Shown here piece after piece: positions 1 to 10,067 of a DNA stretch of 64,000 nucleotides. Within the stretch, counting starts at the first letter, position 1; the number at the start of each line of letters is the position of its first letter. The position numbers and the translations under genes are program-made. Source of the stretch: an uncultured Parasphingopyxis sp. (GTDB lineage: Bacteria > Pseudomonadota > Alphaproteobacteria > Sphingomonadales > Sphingomonadaceae); NCBI GenBank assembly GCA_947259005.1, contig CAMYKP010000001.1, positions 45,696 through 109,695 of the forward strand, written 5' to 3'. A model generated the notes under the pieces. It did no database searches. It saw nothing but the letters and a program-made list of their open reading frames with translations, and was not told the origin of the DNA.

Positions 1-310
1 CATCGATCGCTTCGGGTATCCTTACCGCAAGAGCCGCGAACTGGGTCACGATCAGACCGCCGAAGATCCAGCTCACCGTTCCCAACAGCCCGAACAGCGC
101 AAGGACGGCAAATGTCACTGAAAGGCCCTGGGGGAGGCCGAAGCGCATGAACTGGCGCGCAATGGCCCTGAGGATCACTGCAACGACGAGCGAGGCGAAT
201 ATCAGGAGCAGAAGATTGCCCAGCGCGAGGATAACCGCCGCCAGGGCCACGATGGCCAGAACGGCAAAGCAGCGCCTGACAAAATTGTTATGTGACGCCT
301 GATCGTCCAT
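1..310 (-). CDS. AI-2E family transporter, N-terminal part (truncated by window edge)
   Basis: Reverse-strand reading MDDQASHNNFVRRCFAVLAIVALAAVILALGNLLLLIFASLVVAVILRAIARQF..., hydrophobic, AI-2E/PerM-like N-terminus. Confidence 0.7.
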   Translation of the reverse strand, partial: MDDQASHNNFVRRCFAVLAIVALAAVILALGNLLLLIFASLVVAVILRAIARQFMRFGLPQGLSVTFAVLALFGLLGTVSWIFGGLIVTQFAALAVRIPEAID

Positions 311-384
311 GGCTTACCCCAATTGCGTTGACGGCTCTTTATCGGCGCGATTTCATTGGCGGGCAAGAACCCGAATGCATCGGT

Positions 385-1218
385 TCAGCCGAGCCGTTCC
401 GCATGCCAGCGCAGATGGTTATCCATGAAGGTCGAGATGAAATAATAGCTGTGATCGTAGCCGGGGCGGATGGTGAGGGTCAGCGGGATGCCTGCCTTTG
501 TGCAGGCCTCCTCCAACAGATGCGGTTTGAGCTGTTCGTCGAGAAAATTGTCGGCCCCGCCCTGATCGACAAGGATCGCGGAGACCCTCGCGCCATCTTC
601 GACAAGCGCGCAGGCATCGTAATCCCGCCATACCGACCGGTCGGCCCCGATATAGCCGGTCAGCGCCTTATGCCCCCAGAGGCAGTTGAGCGGTGATACG
701 ATCGGCGCGAAGGCGGAAACGCTGCGGAAGCGATCGGGGTTTCTCAAGGCAATGGTAAGCGCGCCATGCCCGCCCATCGAATGGCCGGTGATGGACTGGC
801 GCTCCATATCGGCCATCGGAAATTCGGCAGCGATTAGCGCGGGCAGTTCGGTCTCGATATAGCTGCGCATCCGGAAATGCCTGGCCCATGGCGCTTCGGT
901 CGCATCGACATAGAATCCCGCGCCCTGACCGAAATCATAGGCTTCATCGTCGGGGACGTCTTCGCCGCGCGGCGATGTGTCGGGCGCGATGAAGATCAGG
1001 CCCAGCTCCGCACAGGTCCTGCGGTATTCGCCTTTTTCAGTGGCATTTGCATGGGTGCAGGTCAGCCCGGACAGATACCAGACAATCGGGAGCTTCGCGC
1101 CCTCGGCATGATCGGGAACGAACACGGAAAACCGCATCTCCGTACCCGTTTCCCTGCTGTCATGACGATATACGCCCTGCGTGCCGCCAAAGGCCGTGTT
1201 CGTTGAAACTGTTTCCAT
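385..1218 (-). CDS. fghA: S-formylglutathione hydrolase
   Basis: 277 aa; LSGLTCTHAN, GHSMGGHGAL and DQGGADNFL motifs typical of the esterase D / FGH family. Confidence 0.93.
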   Translation of the reverse strand: METVSTNTAFGGTQGVYRHDSRETGTEMRFSVFVPDHAEGAKLPIVWYLSGLTCTHANATEKGEYRRTCAELGLIFIAPDTSPRGEDVPDDEAYDFGQGAGFYVDATEAPWARHFRMRSYIETELPALIAAEFPMADMERQSITGHSMGGHGALTIALRNPDRFRSVSAFAPIVSPLNCLWGHKALTGYIGADRSVWRDYDACALVEDGARVSAILVDQGGADNFLDEQLKPHLLEEACTKAGIPLTLTIRPGYDHSYYFISTFMDNHLRWHAERLG

Positions 1219-1260
1219 GGCCGCGATCTATCATTCTTTGGCGGCCGCGCGAAAGGGGGT

Positions 1261-2226
1261 TCAGCAGGCCAGCAATGCCCGCATCGCTGCCACCAGTGCC
1301 AGGGGCTGATCGACCATCACATGGTGTCCGCTATCGGGGATAGCGATGAACGGCGTATCCTCCGGCATAATGTCATGCATATGAACGAGCGCTTCCTCGT
1401 CCATGAGCGCCGAACGCTCGCCGTAGATTACCGCCACTGGACAGGTTATTTTGCGCGCCATCTCCGCGCTTTCGAGGCGTATGGTCTTGCCGAACCCGTT
1501 GGGGTCGAAGCACCAGCTCCATCGCCCGCCCTCGACTTCGACGATCGCGTCTCTTGCTAGCATGTCCGCGATAAAATGATTGTCGCAGGGCTGCGGGGGC
1601 ATGAAGCGAAACCGGGCCAGCCCTTCTTCAAGACTTCCGAAAAAGCGGCGTTCGCGATGCTGGCCTTCGTGCTGGTCTGGCGAATGGCGCATCTGGAGGG
1701 AGGAATCGATGATGAATACGCGCCCGATCCAGTCCGCAGGATCGGCAGCCGCCGTTACTGTCGGTGCGGCGCCGAAACTGTGTCCTGCCACCACCGGTTT
1801 GCCTGCAGCGCAGAGTCCTGCTGCCTCGGCGACAACCCGCATGTCTGCCGCATGTTGCAGGATGGAATAGTCCTCTCGCCAGCCCGATCCGCCCATCCCG
1901 GCCATGGACATTGCCGCCACGCGGTACCCGTCGGCGAAGTAAGGGGCGATATGCGCCCACCAAAGGGCATGGGCGGCTCCGCCATGAAGTAAAAGCAGAC
2001 CCGGTTTGCCCTCGTCGCCCCAAGTGAAATATTCGATGGGCGCGCCATTGCTCGCGACTTCGCGACGCTCCGGCTTGTGCGACAATGCTTGCGTGAACCA
2101 GTCCGGCGCCACGGGCTTTGCGCCTTTGTACGCGGCGAGGAGAGTGGCGGGAGGGGATGACGCATCCATCGTGACTATCGAGCACGGCTTTACGCTAACG
2201 TCAACTGCGAAAGACAGTCGGGGCAT
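1261..2226 (-). CDS. alpha/beta hydrolase (exact start uncertain)
   Basis: LLLLHGGAAHALWW, AGHSFGA nucleophile elbow, C-terminal SGHHVMVDQP. Confidence 0.85.
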   Translation of the reverse strand: MPRLSFAVDVSVKPCSIVTMDASSPPATLLAAYKGAKPVAPDWFTQALSHKPERREVASNGAPIEYFTWGDEGKPGLLLLHGGAAHALWWAHIAPYFADGYRVAAMSMAGMGGSGWREDYSILQHAADMRVVAEAAGLCAAGKPVVAGHSFGAAPTVTAAADPADWIGRVFIIDSSLQMRHSPDQHEGQHRERRFFGSLEEGLARFRFMPPQPCDNHFIADMLARDAIVEVEGGRWSWCFDPNGFGKTIRLESAEMARKITCPVAVIYGERSALMDEEALVHMHDIMPEDTPFIAIPDSGHHVMVDQPLALVAAMRALLAC

Positions 2227-2382
2227 CAGCCATCTTTCATTAACCCTTTCAAAGAAAAGGCAATTGCCGAAACAATCCTGATTTCGGGGGTGGGACGCAG
2301 ATTATCATCTCGTTAACCGCATCGTTCAATCCGATGTTTACGACTTTGAGGGATACGCAGATGACAGAAAAAAGGGTTTCCA

Positions 2383-2715
2383 ATGTCCATTGCCGCTCAA
2401 TTGCTCACCAGAGCCGATGATTTTGACGAGCGGCGATTTGCCGTCCGAACGCCGGTTGAATTACAGGCGGGCTTTCGCAAATCGGGCTTCGATTCGGCGA
2501 AGGTCGACGTCAGCGATCTTTCCAGGACCGGGTGCAAGATCGACAGTGCCGTGAATCTCCGCACGAAAACGCAGGTCTGGATCAAGTTTCCGGGCCTTCA
2601 GGCGATGCCGGCAACTGTGGTGTGGGTGAATGGTTTCGAGGCCGGCTGCGAATTTTCTGCACCATTCTACGGGCCTGTGCTCGATAATTTCCTGAGCCGC
2701 CACAAAGCTGCGTAA
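2383..2715 (+). CDS. PilZ domain protein
   Basis: 110 aa; ERRFAVRTPV...VDVSDLSRTGCKI...PATVVWVNGFEAGCEF pattern of PilZ domains. Confidence 0.85.
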   Translation: MSIAAQLLTRADDFDERRFAVRTPVELQAGFRKSGFDSAKVDVSDLSRTGCKIDSAVNLRTKTQVWIKFPGLQAMPATVVWVNGFEAGCEFSAPFYGPVLDNFLSRHKAA

Positions 2716-2724
2716 ATTCCGCCG

Positions 2725-3342
2725 TCAAATGACGGTTGTATTGTAGGAATGCCAGGCGAAGATCGCCGCTGTTCCGCGATGCGGTCGCCATGCTTCTGCG
2801 GCATCGCGAATATCCTGTTCGGACGGGCGTTCCGGCCAGCCCAGTATCTTCCCGGTTTCTATCTGCACGGCGAGATCCCCGGCCGGCCAGATGTCCGGTC
2901 GCCCTTCGGCAAACAGCAGATAGACTTCGGCAGACCAGCGACCGATCCCCTTGACTGCGGTTAGCGCGGCAATTGCTTCTTCATCGTCTGCCGGCAGTGC
3001 ATCCAGATCGAGAGTGCCGGAAACGACCAGTTCGGCCAGGCTGCGCGCATAGCTGTTCTTCTGCCTACTCATTCCCGCGCCGCGCAATGTTTCGTCGCTT
3101 GCCGCGATGAAATTTTCCGGGTTGGCGGCATCGCCCAGCGTATCGGAAAGCTTGCGCCAAACGGCGTCCGCCGAGGCAACGCTCACTTGCTGGCCAAGGA
3201 TCGTACGCAACAGGGTTTGATAGCCGCGGTCGCGGATTCGCGGTGGCGGGTAGCCGATTTCGCCCAGTCGTTTGCCAAAGGCTGGCTCAAGCAAGGCCAG
3301 CGCATCCATCGACTTTCGCAACTGTCCTTCGCCAATTCCCAT
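2725..3342 (-). CDS. DNA-3-methyladenine glycosylase 2 family (HhH-GPD)
   Basis: TILGQQVSVASADAVW, LTAVKGIGRWSAEVYLLFAEGRPDIWPAGDLAVQ. Confidence 0.88.
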   Translation of the reverse strand: MGIGEGQLRKSMDALALLEPAFGKRLGEIGYPPPRIRDRGYQTLLRTILGQQVSVASADAVWRKLSDTLGDAANPENFIAASDETLRGAGMSRQKNSYARSLAELVVSGTLDLDALPADDEEAIAALTAVKGIGRWSAEVYLLFAEGRPDIWPAGDLAVQIETGKILGWPERPSEQDIRDAAEAWRPHRGTAAIFAWHSYNTTVI

Positions 3343-3424
3343 TCAAACGGCCCTTGATTTCATATGCGGGCCATCACATAGCCGCGCCGCAGCATTTGTC
3401 GAACCTGCCCAGAAGGAATAGTTC

Positions 3425-3742
3425 ATGCCCAAGCTTATTGTCGTCAATCGCGATGGCGAAGAAACCACCGTCGATGCGGATAACGGCCTCACCGTGATGG
3501 AAGTAATTCGTGACAATGGCTTTGACGAGCTCCTCGCGCTGTGCGGCGGCTGCTGCTCATGCGCGACCTGCCATGTGCATGTCGATCCGGAATTTGCTTC
3601 CAAACTTCCCGAGATGGATGAAGACGAGAATGATCTTCTCGAAAGCTCGGATCATCGCGATGAAACATCCCGTCTTTCCTGCCAGATTCCGTTCGATGAC
3701 GAACTGGACGGCCTTAAAGTCACGATCGCCCAGGAAGACTAG
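3425..3742 (+). CDS. 2Fe-2S ferredoxin (adrenodoxin type)
   Basis: 105 aa; [12 protein letters not shown] cluster-binding loop plus downstream LSCQIP. Confidence 0.93.
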   Translation: MPKLIVVNRDGEETTVDADNGLTVMEVIRDNGFDELLALCGGCCSCATCHVHVDPEFASKLPEMDEDENDLLESSDHRDETSRLSCQIPFDDELDGLKVTIAQED

Positions 3743-3757
3743 GCTCCGCCTCCGGCC

Positions 3758-4498
3758 TTATCCGCTGGTTGCGGCAGCGTAGAGCGCAATCGCCGCAGCA
3801 TTCGAGACGTTCAGGCTTTCGATTTTATCGCTGATCGGCAGGCGGGCTATCGCGTCGCAATGGCTGGCCGTGTTCGGTCGCATCCCCGCGCCCTCCGCAC
3901 CGAGCACCAGCGCAACCCGCTTGCTGCCCAGGGCTTCCGACAATGTGAGTTCGCCCTCTCCCGCGAGCCCGATCCGCCAGAAGCCGGCTTCGGCAATCTG
4001 GTCCAGCGCCCGGGCGAGATTGACGACGCGGCACCAAGGCAGAATTTCCAGCGCGCCCGATGCGGACTTGGCGAGCGCGCCTGATTCGGGCGGCGCATGC
4101 CGGTCCTGCGTCACCAGGCCCAGCGCGTTGAAGGCGAGGGCGGAGCGCATTATCGCGCCGGCATTATGGGGATCGGTCACCTGATCCAGGATCACCAGCG
4201 GCCTGCCATCTTCGGCGCCGGCGAGCAGATCTTCTATGCCGATATCCTCCAGCGGTTCGACTTCGATCACCAGCCCCTGATGCGGTGCATCCTGCGGGAC
4301 CAGCCTGCCAAGATCGGCGACACCGGCCATTTCCAGCTGAAGGCCGGGCGGCACGTCGATTCCGGCTATCCCTTCATGCGTCGCCCATAGCTTGCGAATC
4401 GTCCGCGCCGGATTGTCCATTGCGGCGAGCACCGCATGGCGCCCCCAGAAGCGTGGTGCGCGGCTCTCGCGCTGTTTTGCCTTGCGTCTCTTTGCCAT
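3758..4498 (-). CDS. rlmB: 23S rRNA (guanosine-2'-O-)methyltransferase RlmB-like (SpoU family)
   Basis: FWGRHAVLAAM, LDQVTDPHNAGAIMRSA, LVLGAEGAGMRPNT, IESLNVSNAAAIALY motifs. Confidence 0.92.
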   Translation of the reverse strand: MAKRRKAKQRESRAPRFWGRHAVLAAMDNPARTIRKLWATHEGIAGIDVPPGLQLEMAGVADLGRLVPQDAPHQGLVIEVEPLEDIGIEDLLAGAEDGRPLVILDQVTDPHNAGAIMRSALAFNALGLVTQDRHAPPESGALAKSASGALEILPWCRVVNLARALDQIAEAGFWRIGLAGEGELTLSEALGSKRVALVLGAEGAGMRPNTASHCDAIARLPISDKIESLNVSNAAAIALYAAATSG

Positions 4499-4607
4499 GG
4501 GGCCATGCTTTCTAGTAACCGGCGTTGACAGGCAAGCGGTGTTTCGCCATTGAGCCGCCCTTCGCCGCGCTTTAATTGCATTGTTAGAGCGCGTGTTCGA
4601 TCCCGAT

Positions 4608-4693
4608 GGACGGGTGGCCGAGTGGTTAAAGGCAGCAGACTGTAAATCTGCCCGCGTAAGCGTACGCTGGTTCGAATCCAGCCCCGTCCACCA
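4608..4693 (+). tRNA. tRNA-Tyr (GTA), encoded CCA
   Basis: Acceptor GGACGGG/CCCGTCC, anticodon loop CTGTAAA (GTA), long variable arm, GGTTCGAATCC T-arm, 3' ACCA. Confidence 0.95.
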
Positions 4694-4736
4694 TTTTCAA
4701 GAATGCATGCTCCGACGGCCTGAAGGCAAGGCAGGC

Positions 4737-5319
4737 CTAGCGGATAACCGGTGTGCGCGGCCTGTATCGGCGTTCATCCGATTCCGTCATGATAACGGAC
4801 GTTTCCCCAAAGGGGCGATTGAGCATTGTGCCGCCGCCGAAATACCATTGATCGCCGTCCAGAGCCATGGCCACATATTCAGGCTGGGGCGGTGCGGCAT
4901 TCTCATATTCGGTCGCTAGCGTGAAAAGCACATATTGAACGCCGGGGCGGTAGCAATGGCCTTGTTCGGAACAGGGCAATTGCTCTGCCGTAACTTCCGA
5001 CTGTCCGGTGATCGTGTAGGAAAGTAGTGCGCCGTTGGTCCGCGCGCCACGCCGCATGACCCGGTTCCAGAGGCGGCGAGGGCGCCATCGCCTGATGCGG
5101 GGATGGGTCAGCCGCCACTGATCGTCATACTCGCCGGCCTGGTATGCCGTGATCCATTCGATCAGCGCAGTACGAGCGTCCACAATATGTGCTGAGGGCA
5201 CTACCTCTGCTTGCGAGGTTTGAGCAGGGGCGGAAGAACCCATTGAGACGGAGATCGCTAAGGCAAAAGCGAGGCCAGTGGCGCCCATCGGACTTCGCAA
5301 GCGCGGGGAGCATTTCATG
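4737..5319 (-). CDS. exported hypothetical protein, possibly DUF4019-like
   Basis: ORF with signal-like N-terminus MKCSPRLRSPMGATGLAFALAISVSMGSSAPAQ followed by a single domain; ORF track start is at 5444. Confidence 0.6.
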
Positions 5320-5550
5320 CGCGGCATCGAATTGCCATTTCGCCAGCTGATGCGTCTGCTATCATGGTCGCAAGGTGTCGGTACATTGGCCGGCCGGTGC
5401 AATTGCGAAGCGACAAAGCCGCGACGTTGATCGATAAAATGCAAGATTCAGGGAATAACCGGCCATCGCCGGTCGATTTCGAAACCACCGTTTTCAGGCG
5501 CGACAAACGGCGTTTTTCGCCTATAAACCATGCTCAGGGGAGACAGGACA

Positions 5551-6441
5551 ATGCAGCTAGTCGCGAACGGCATCAGCCTTGAAGTCGAGGATCATGGCAA
5601 CAAGGGCGATCCCGCGCTGTTGCTCGTCATGGGGTTTTCCGGACAGCTTTCGCTTTGGCCCGATGCCTTTGTCGACGGGCTTGTCGAACGCGGTTTCCGG
5701 GTCATTCGCTTCGACAATCGCGATATCGGGCTCTCCCATAAACTGCACGGCATAAAGGCGCCCCATCCGATCTGGCAGTTGCTGGTCAAACGTTTCTTTC
5801 CGGGCCGCCGGATGGCGCCCTACCGGCTTACCGACATGGCTGCCGACGCGATTGGCGTGCTCGACGCGCTGGAGATCGAGCGCGCGCATGTGCTCGGCGT
5901 GTCGATGGGCGGGATGATTTCGCAGATCCTTGCCGCCGATTATCCCGACCGGGTTTCGTCCCTGATGCCGGTGATGACATCGACCAACGCGCCGGGGCTT
6001 CCCGGCCCCGATGGCGAAGTTCGCAAAGCGTTGATCAAGGCCGCGCGCAACCGACCGGAGACGGCCGAGGAGGCACTGGAAGCCGGGATGCGTTTCTTCA
6101 CCGTCATCGGCTCTCCGGGCGGGGAGGAGCGGCGCGCGGAGATCGAGGAGCTGATCCGCAAGAATGTCGAACGCAGTTTTTATCCCGAAGGCCCCTCGCG
6201 CCAGATGGCGGCGATCATCGACACCGGGAATTTGCGGCCATGGGCAAAGCGGGTGCAGGCCGATACTCTGGTTATTCACGGGGCGGATGACCCGCTAATC
6301 CCCTATGCCTGCGGCGAGGACGTGGCCGCCCATATCGGCGGCGCCCGCTTCGAAATGGTTGATGGCATGGGGCATGATCTGCCGCAGAACAAACATGCGG
6401 AATTGATCGATATGGTGGCGAGCCATTGCCTGGCCAGGTGA
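5551..6441 (+). CDS. alpha/beta hydrolase
   Basis: LLVMGFSGQLSLWP, HVLGVSMGGMISQ, IHGADDPLIPY, MGHDLP motifs. Confidence 0.9.
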   Translation: MQLVANGISLEVEDHGNKGDPALLLVMGFSGQLSLWPDAFVDGLVERGFRVIRFDNRDIGLSHKLHGIKAPHPIWQLLVKRFFPGRRMAPYRLTDMAADAIGVLDALEIERAHVLGVSMGGMISQILAADYPDRVSSLMPVMTSTNAPGLPGPDGEVRKALIKAARNRPETAEEALEAGMRFFTVIGSPGGEERRAEIEELIRKNVERSFYPEGPSRQMAAIIDTGNLRPWAKRVQADTLVIHGADDPLIPYACGEDVAAHIGGARFEMVDGMGHDLPQNKHAELIDMVASHCLAR

Positions 6442-6445
6442 AGCC

Positions 6446-7093
6446 TCAATCGGCGCGATAGGCGCGCAGGAAGAGATCGATCCCGTGCCGGACATGGCGT
6501 TTGATCTCGGCTGGACTGGGCGTTTTTGCGACCCCGAACCGGGCTTCAATGTCCCTGAACCCCCGCCACAGGGATAGCAGGTCTTCGGCGGCACGCTGTG
6601 GCTTGTCGAGTATCAGGTCGCCGCGTTTGCGCGCCTGTTTCAGAATCGCGGTAAGTTCGCTGCGCATGGTTCCCGGGCCGGCATCGAAAAAGCGTCTGGT
6701 CGTTTCAGGATGGCGCTGTTTCCCGACGGCAAGCATCGAATCGAAATCGAAATGCTTCTGTTCGACCAAAAAGCTCATCAGGGTACAGCCGAAATTGACG
6801 AGCTGTGCCTCCAGCGTAGCTGCGCCGCGATTGGCCTCGCGGATCGTCTCGGTCATATGCCGGGCCTGACGACGGACCAAAGCTTCGAGCAGCCCCGCCT
6901 TGTCGCCAAAACGCTTGTAGATCGTCACTTTTGAAACGGCGGCTAGCTCGGCGATGCGTTCGATCGAAGCCGCTGCAAAACCTTCGCTAAAAAACACCGT
7001 TCGTGCCGCGTCGATAATGGCTTCCGTTTTCCGCTCGTCGGTCGGGCGACCCGCACGCAGCGGTGCCGCATCATGGGCTTTGTCGTGGATCAT
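6446..7093 (-). CDS. TetR/AcrR family transcriptional regulator
   Basis: N-terminal HTH: IIDAARTVFFSEGFAAASIERIAELAAVSKVTIYKRFGDKAGLLEALV. Confidence 0.93.
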   Translation of the reverse strand: MIHDKAHDAAPLRAGRPTDERKTEAIIDAARTVFFSEGFAAASIERIAELAAVSKVTIYKRFGDKAGLLEALVRRQARHMTETIREANRGAATLEAQLVNFGCTLMSFLVEQKHFDFDSMLAVGKQRHPETTRRFFDAGPGTMRSELTAILKQARKRGDLILDKPQRAAEDLLSLWRGFRDIEARFGVAKTPSPAEIKRHVRHGIDLFLRAYRAD

Positions 7094-7221
7094 TTCGGAC
7101 AGCCTTGCACATGTTGGGGCCTGACGTCACCTGCAATTCCGCAGCGATTGGTGAATGCGATGCGCTGCCGCATATTGCCAAGGGCGCAGCAAGCGACTAA
7201 CTCCCGCCTCGCGCTTGGCGA

Positions 7222-7295
7222 GCGGGTATAGCTCAATGGTAGAGCACTAGCCTTCCAAGCTTGTGATGCGGGTTCGATCCCCGCTACCCGCTCCA
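7222..7295 (+). tRNA. tRNA-Gly (TCC), encoded CCA
   Basis: Acceptor GCGGGTA/TACCCGC, anticodon loop CTTCCAA, GGTTCGATCC T-arm, TCCA end. Confidence 0.95.
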
Positions 7296-7383
7296 GCGCT
7301 TTTTCGATCCAATCTCTGCCTAAGTCGACTGGATGGAGCGTACGCGCCTGTGCCGGAGATATGCGCCCTGGTTATTCCGGAGG

Positions 7384-8160
7384 CTAGGGAGCTCCCGGTG
7401 GCGGCGCGAAAGCCATTGGCGGCACCGCAGCACCCGGATGACCGGCTGTCACTGCCTGATATATGGCATCGCCGACCGGGCTGTGGGTGATCGCTTCGGT
7501 GAGCAGGAGCATGCCGATCATGGCCCCCATGCCCCAGCGCCAGGCCGGGTGCACAGGATTGCCGCGCCGGATATCGGTCAAGGCGCCCACAATCGGAAAA
7601 ATCATCGACGTCGCGAAGAATGTCTCGAACGCAAAGGGCTGAAGCAACGGGTTCGGCAGGAGCCGGGCGATGCCCGGACCGACCAGCAGGGCCAGACCGC
7701 AAAAATGCAACCGCCGGTGCCAGTCCGTACGGCGGCGCTGCATGATGGCTGCGATTGTCAGCCCTGCAAAGGCAAACATGATCATCGGGTCGAAGATGAG
7801 GAAATGTTGCGGCTGGAAGAAAAACGGGACTTGTCCACGCCGGACCATGGCAAGGGTTACGGCGCATCCCAGAACGACCATTGCGGCCATCCAGCCAGCA
7901 CCGATCCAACCAAGGCGTCGGTGCATCGTAATCCTGTCTGTTGTCACGAAGAAGTTTTGCAAAAGATAGAGCGCGAGCCAGCCCATAAACACGACGGCAT
8001 GCGCATGAACGAGCAGTGGCGCGGAGAAACTCGACCGCCCCATGGCCAACTGAAATGAAAAACCCGCAACGGCCAACAGCGACATGACGATGGCCCAGCC
8101 CAGGAACCATCTTTCATCGCGCGCGGGTGCAGGATCCGGAACATCTGCGAGAGTGGCCAT
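7384..8160 (-). CDS. multi-pass membrane protein of unknown function
   Basis: Several hydrophobic segments; VHAHAVVFMGWLALYLLQNF and RRLGWIGAGW; start chosen at MATLADVP. Confidence 0.75.
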   Translation of the reverse strand: MATLADVPDPAPARDERWFLGWAIVMSLLAVAGFSFQLAMGRSSFSAPLLVHAHAVVFMGWLALYLLQNFFVTTDRITMHRRLGWIGAGWMAAMVVLGCAVTLAMVRRGQVPFFFQPQHFLIFDPMIMFAFAGLTIAAIMQRRRTDWHRRLHFCGLALLVGPGIARLLPNPLLQPFAFETFFATSMIFPIVGALTDIRRGNPVHPAWRWGMGAMIGMLLLTEAITHSPVGDAIYQAVTAGHPGAAVPPMAFAPPPGAP

Positions 8161-8383
8161 TTGGATATCCCCCCGGATTATCTGTCCAGACCATAGCTTC
8201 GCGAAGATCGCCAAGCAAATTTGATGAGACCGGCTGGCGGCGGCGCGCGTGCAACGGAGGCCGCCGCGCGCGAATTTTTCGATCCTATTTCCTGTCCTAC
8301 ACAATCCCGCCCATGTTATTGTCCCGCCAGCGCCCCGTGCCGCAGGCTCTTTGACGCCGTCGATCTCCACCGTCTGGACCGCT

Positions 8384-8431
8384 GCGTCCTATTGGACGCG
8401 GTCGGGCGGTTTGCTGTGTCCAATAGGACGC
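8384..8431 (+). repeat. perfect 14-bp inverted repeat GCGTCCTATTGGAC ... GTCCAATAGGACGC followed by GGTTTTT
   Basis: Arms 8384-8397 and 8418-8431 read directly; T-run immediately after the right arm. Confidence 0.85.
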
Positions 8432-8526
8432 GGTTTTTCCCCGCCAGTTTTATTCGAACACCGGTTGTCCTGGAAACTTTGTAAACTTGTTCAGGGCGTG
8501 TTCGCTTTTCCTGAACGGCCACCCCG

Positions 8527-8563
8527 GCTTTACCCCCGGCCTGTGTCAACCAGTGTCAACTTG
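8527..8563 (+). repeat. 37-bp dispersed repeat, copy A (GCTTTACCCCCGGCCTGTGTCAACCAGTGTCAACTTG)
   Basis: Exact reverse complement at 37145-37181. Confidence 0.9.
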
Positions 8564-8585
8564 ATCGCGGGTCGGTCGTTCGCTG

Positions 8586-9959
8586 CTAGAAGCTCTCTTC
8601 CGCGTAGACCTTTGTGACATCGCCGCCCCAGGCGCCGTGATAACGCTCAAGCAGCCGTTCGGCGGGGGTTTTGCCGCTGGCGACGATTTCGCGCAGCGGA
8701 TCGAGGAAGCCGCTTTCATTGTCGCCGCTGCCGTTGAGACGGCCGCGCGCGCTGAGCCCGGCGGTTGCGATGTCGAGGACTTCGGGGGCGATGTCGCCGA
8801 GGGTGCGGCCGCCCGGCACTGGCGCTTTCAGGCCGAGTTTGGGGACCCCGTTTCGCAGGGCTTCACGCTCCTCAAGCGACCAGCCCTTCACCATGTCCCA
8901 GGCTGCATCGAGCGCGGCCTGATCGTAAAGCAGCCCGACCCAGAGCGCGGGCAGGGCGCAGATCCGGTTCCACGGTCCGCCATCGCTTCCGCGCATTTCG
9001 AGGAAGCTTTTGAGGCGCACCTCGGGAAAGATTGTCGAGAGATGATCGTTCCAGTCGTCGATCGTCGGCTTTTCGCCGGGCAGGATCGGCAGCTCGCCGT
9101 TGAGGAAATCGCGGAAATTGAGGCCTGACGCATCGAGATATTTGCCGTCCCGATAGACAAAATACATCGGCACATCGAGCGCGTAATCGGCATAGCGCTC
9201 ATAGCCGAAGCCGTCTTCGAAGACGAAGGGCAGCATGCCTGTGCGGTCCGGATCGGTGTCGGACCAGATATGGCTGCGATAGGAGAGATATCCGTTGGGC
9301 TTTCCCTCGGTGAAGGGGGAGTTGGCGAACAGCGCGGTGCCGAGTGGCTGGAGGGCGAGGGCCACGCGGAACTTCTGCGCCATGTCGGCCTCGCTCGAAT
9401 AATCGAGATTGGTCTGGATGGTGCAGGTGCGCAGCATCATGTCGAGCCCGAGATTGCCCTTTTTCGGCATGTAGTCGAGCATGATCTTGTAGCGCCCCTT
9501 GGGCATGATCGGCAGCTCGGCGCGGGTCTTGTCCGGCCACATGCCAAGGCCGAGAAAGCCCTTGCCGGTCTTTTCGCCGATCGCCTTGACCTGTTCGAGA
9601 TGGCGGCCAGTTTCGGCGCATGTCTCGTGCAGATTGTCGAGCGCCGCGCCGGACAGTTCGAGCTGGCCTGCCGGTTCCAGGCTCACGGTACCATCGGCGC
9701 CGCGCATGGCGATAACCTTGCCATTCTCCTCGATAGGCTCCCAGCCAAACTCGCGCAGGGCGAGAAGCAGATCGCGGATGCCGCCGGGTTCGTCATAGGA
9801 GGGGGCGTGAAAATCGCCCCGGCAATAGACGAATTTCTCATGCTCGGTGCCGATCAGCCACTTGTCGACGGGCTTTTCGCCACCGGCAAACACGGTCAGC
9901 AGCTCCTCCCGGCGTTCGATTGCCGGGGCGTCGCTCTGGGAATCCGTCTTCGTGCTCAT
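8586..9959 (-). CDS. gshA: glutamate-cysteine ligase
   Basis: 457 aa; LIGTEHEKFVY, VSLEPAGQLELSGA, MLRTCTIQTNLDYSSE typical of the alphaproteobacterial/plant-type GCL. Confidence 0.93.
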   Translation of the reverse strand: MSTKTDSQSDAPAIERREELLTVFAGGEKPVDKWLIGTEHEKFVYCRGDFHAPSYDEPGGIRDLLLALREFGWEPIEENGKVIAMRGADGTVSLEPAGQLELSGAALDNLHETCAETGRHLEQVKAIGEKTGKGFLGLGMWPDKTRAELPIMPKGRYKIMLDYMPKKGNLGLDMMLRTCTIQTNLDYSSEADMAQKFRVALALQPLGTALFANSPFTEGKPNGYLSYRSHIWSDTDPDRTGMLPFVFEDGFGYERYADYALDVPMYFVYRDGKYLDASGLNFRDFLNGELPILPGEKPTIDDWNDHLSTIFPEVRLKSFLEMRGSDGGPWNRICALPALWVGLLYDQAALDAAWDMVKGWSLEEREALRNGVPKLGLKAPVPGGRTLGDIAPEVLDIATAGLSARGRLNGSGDNESGFLDPLREIVASGKTPAERLLERYHGAWGGDVTKVYAEESF

Positions 9960-10067
9960 GGAGCGCCTTTAGCCGCGTTGCCGGCTTTGCGCCAGTATAG
10001 GAAGGCTATAGGGGGGCGAAGAAAAGGCGCAGGTGGATACGGCCAGGTAATAGAGGCCGGATTGGCG

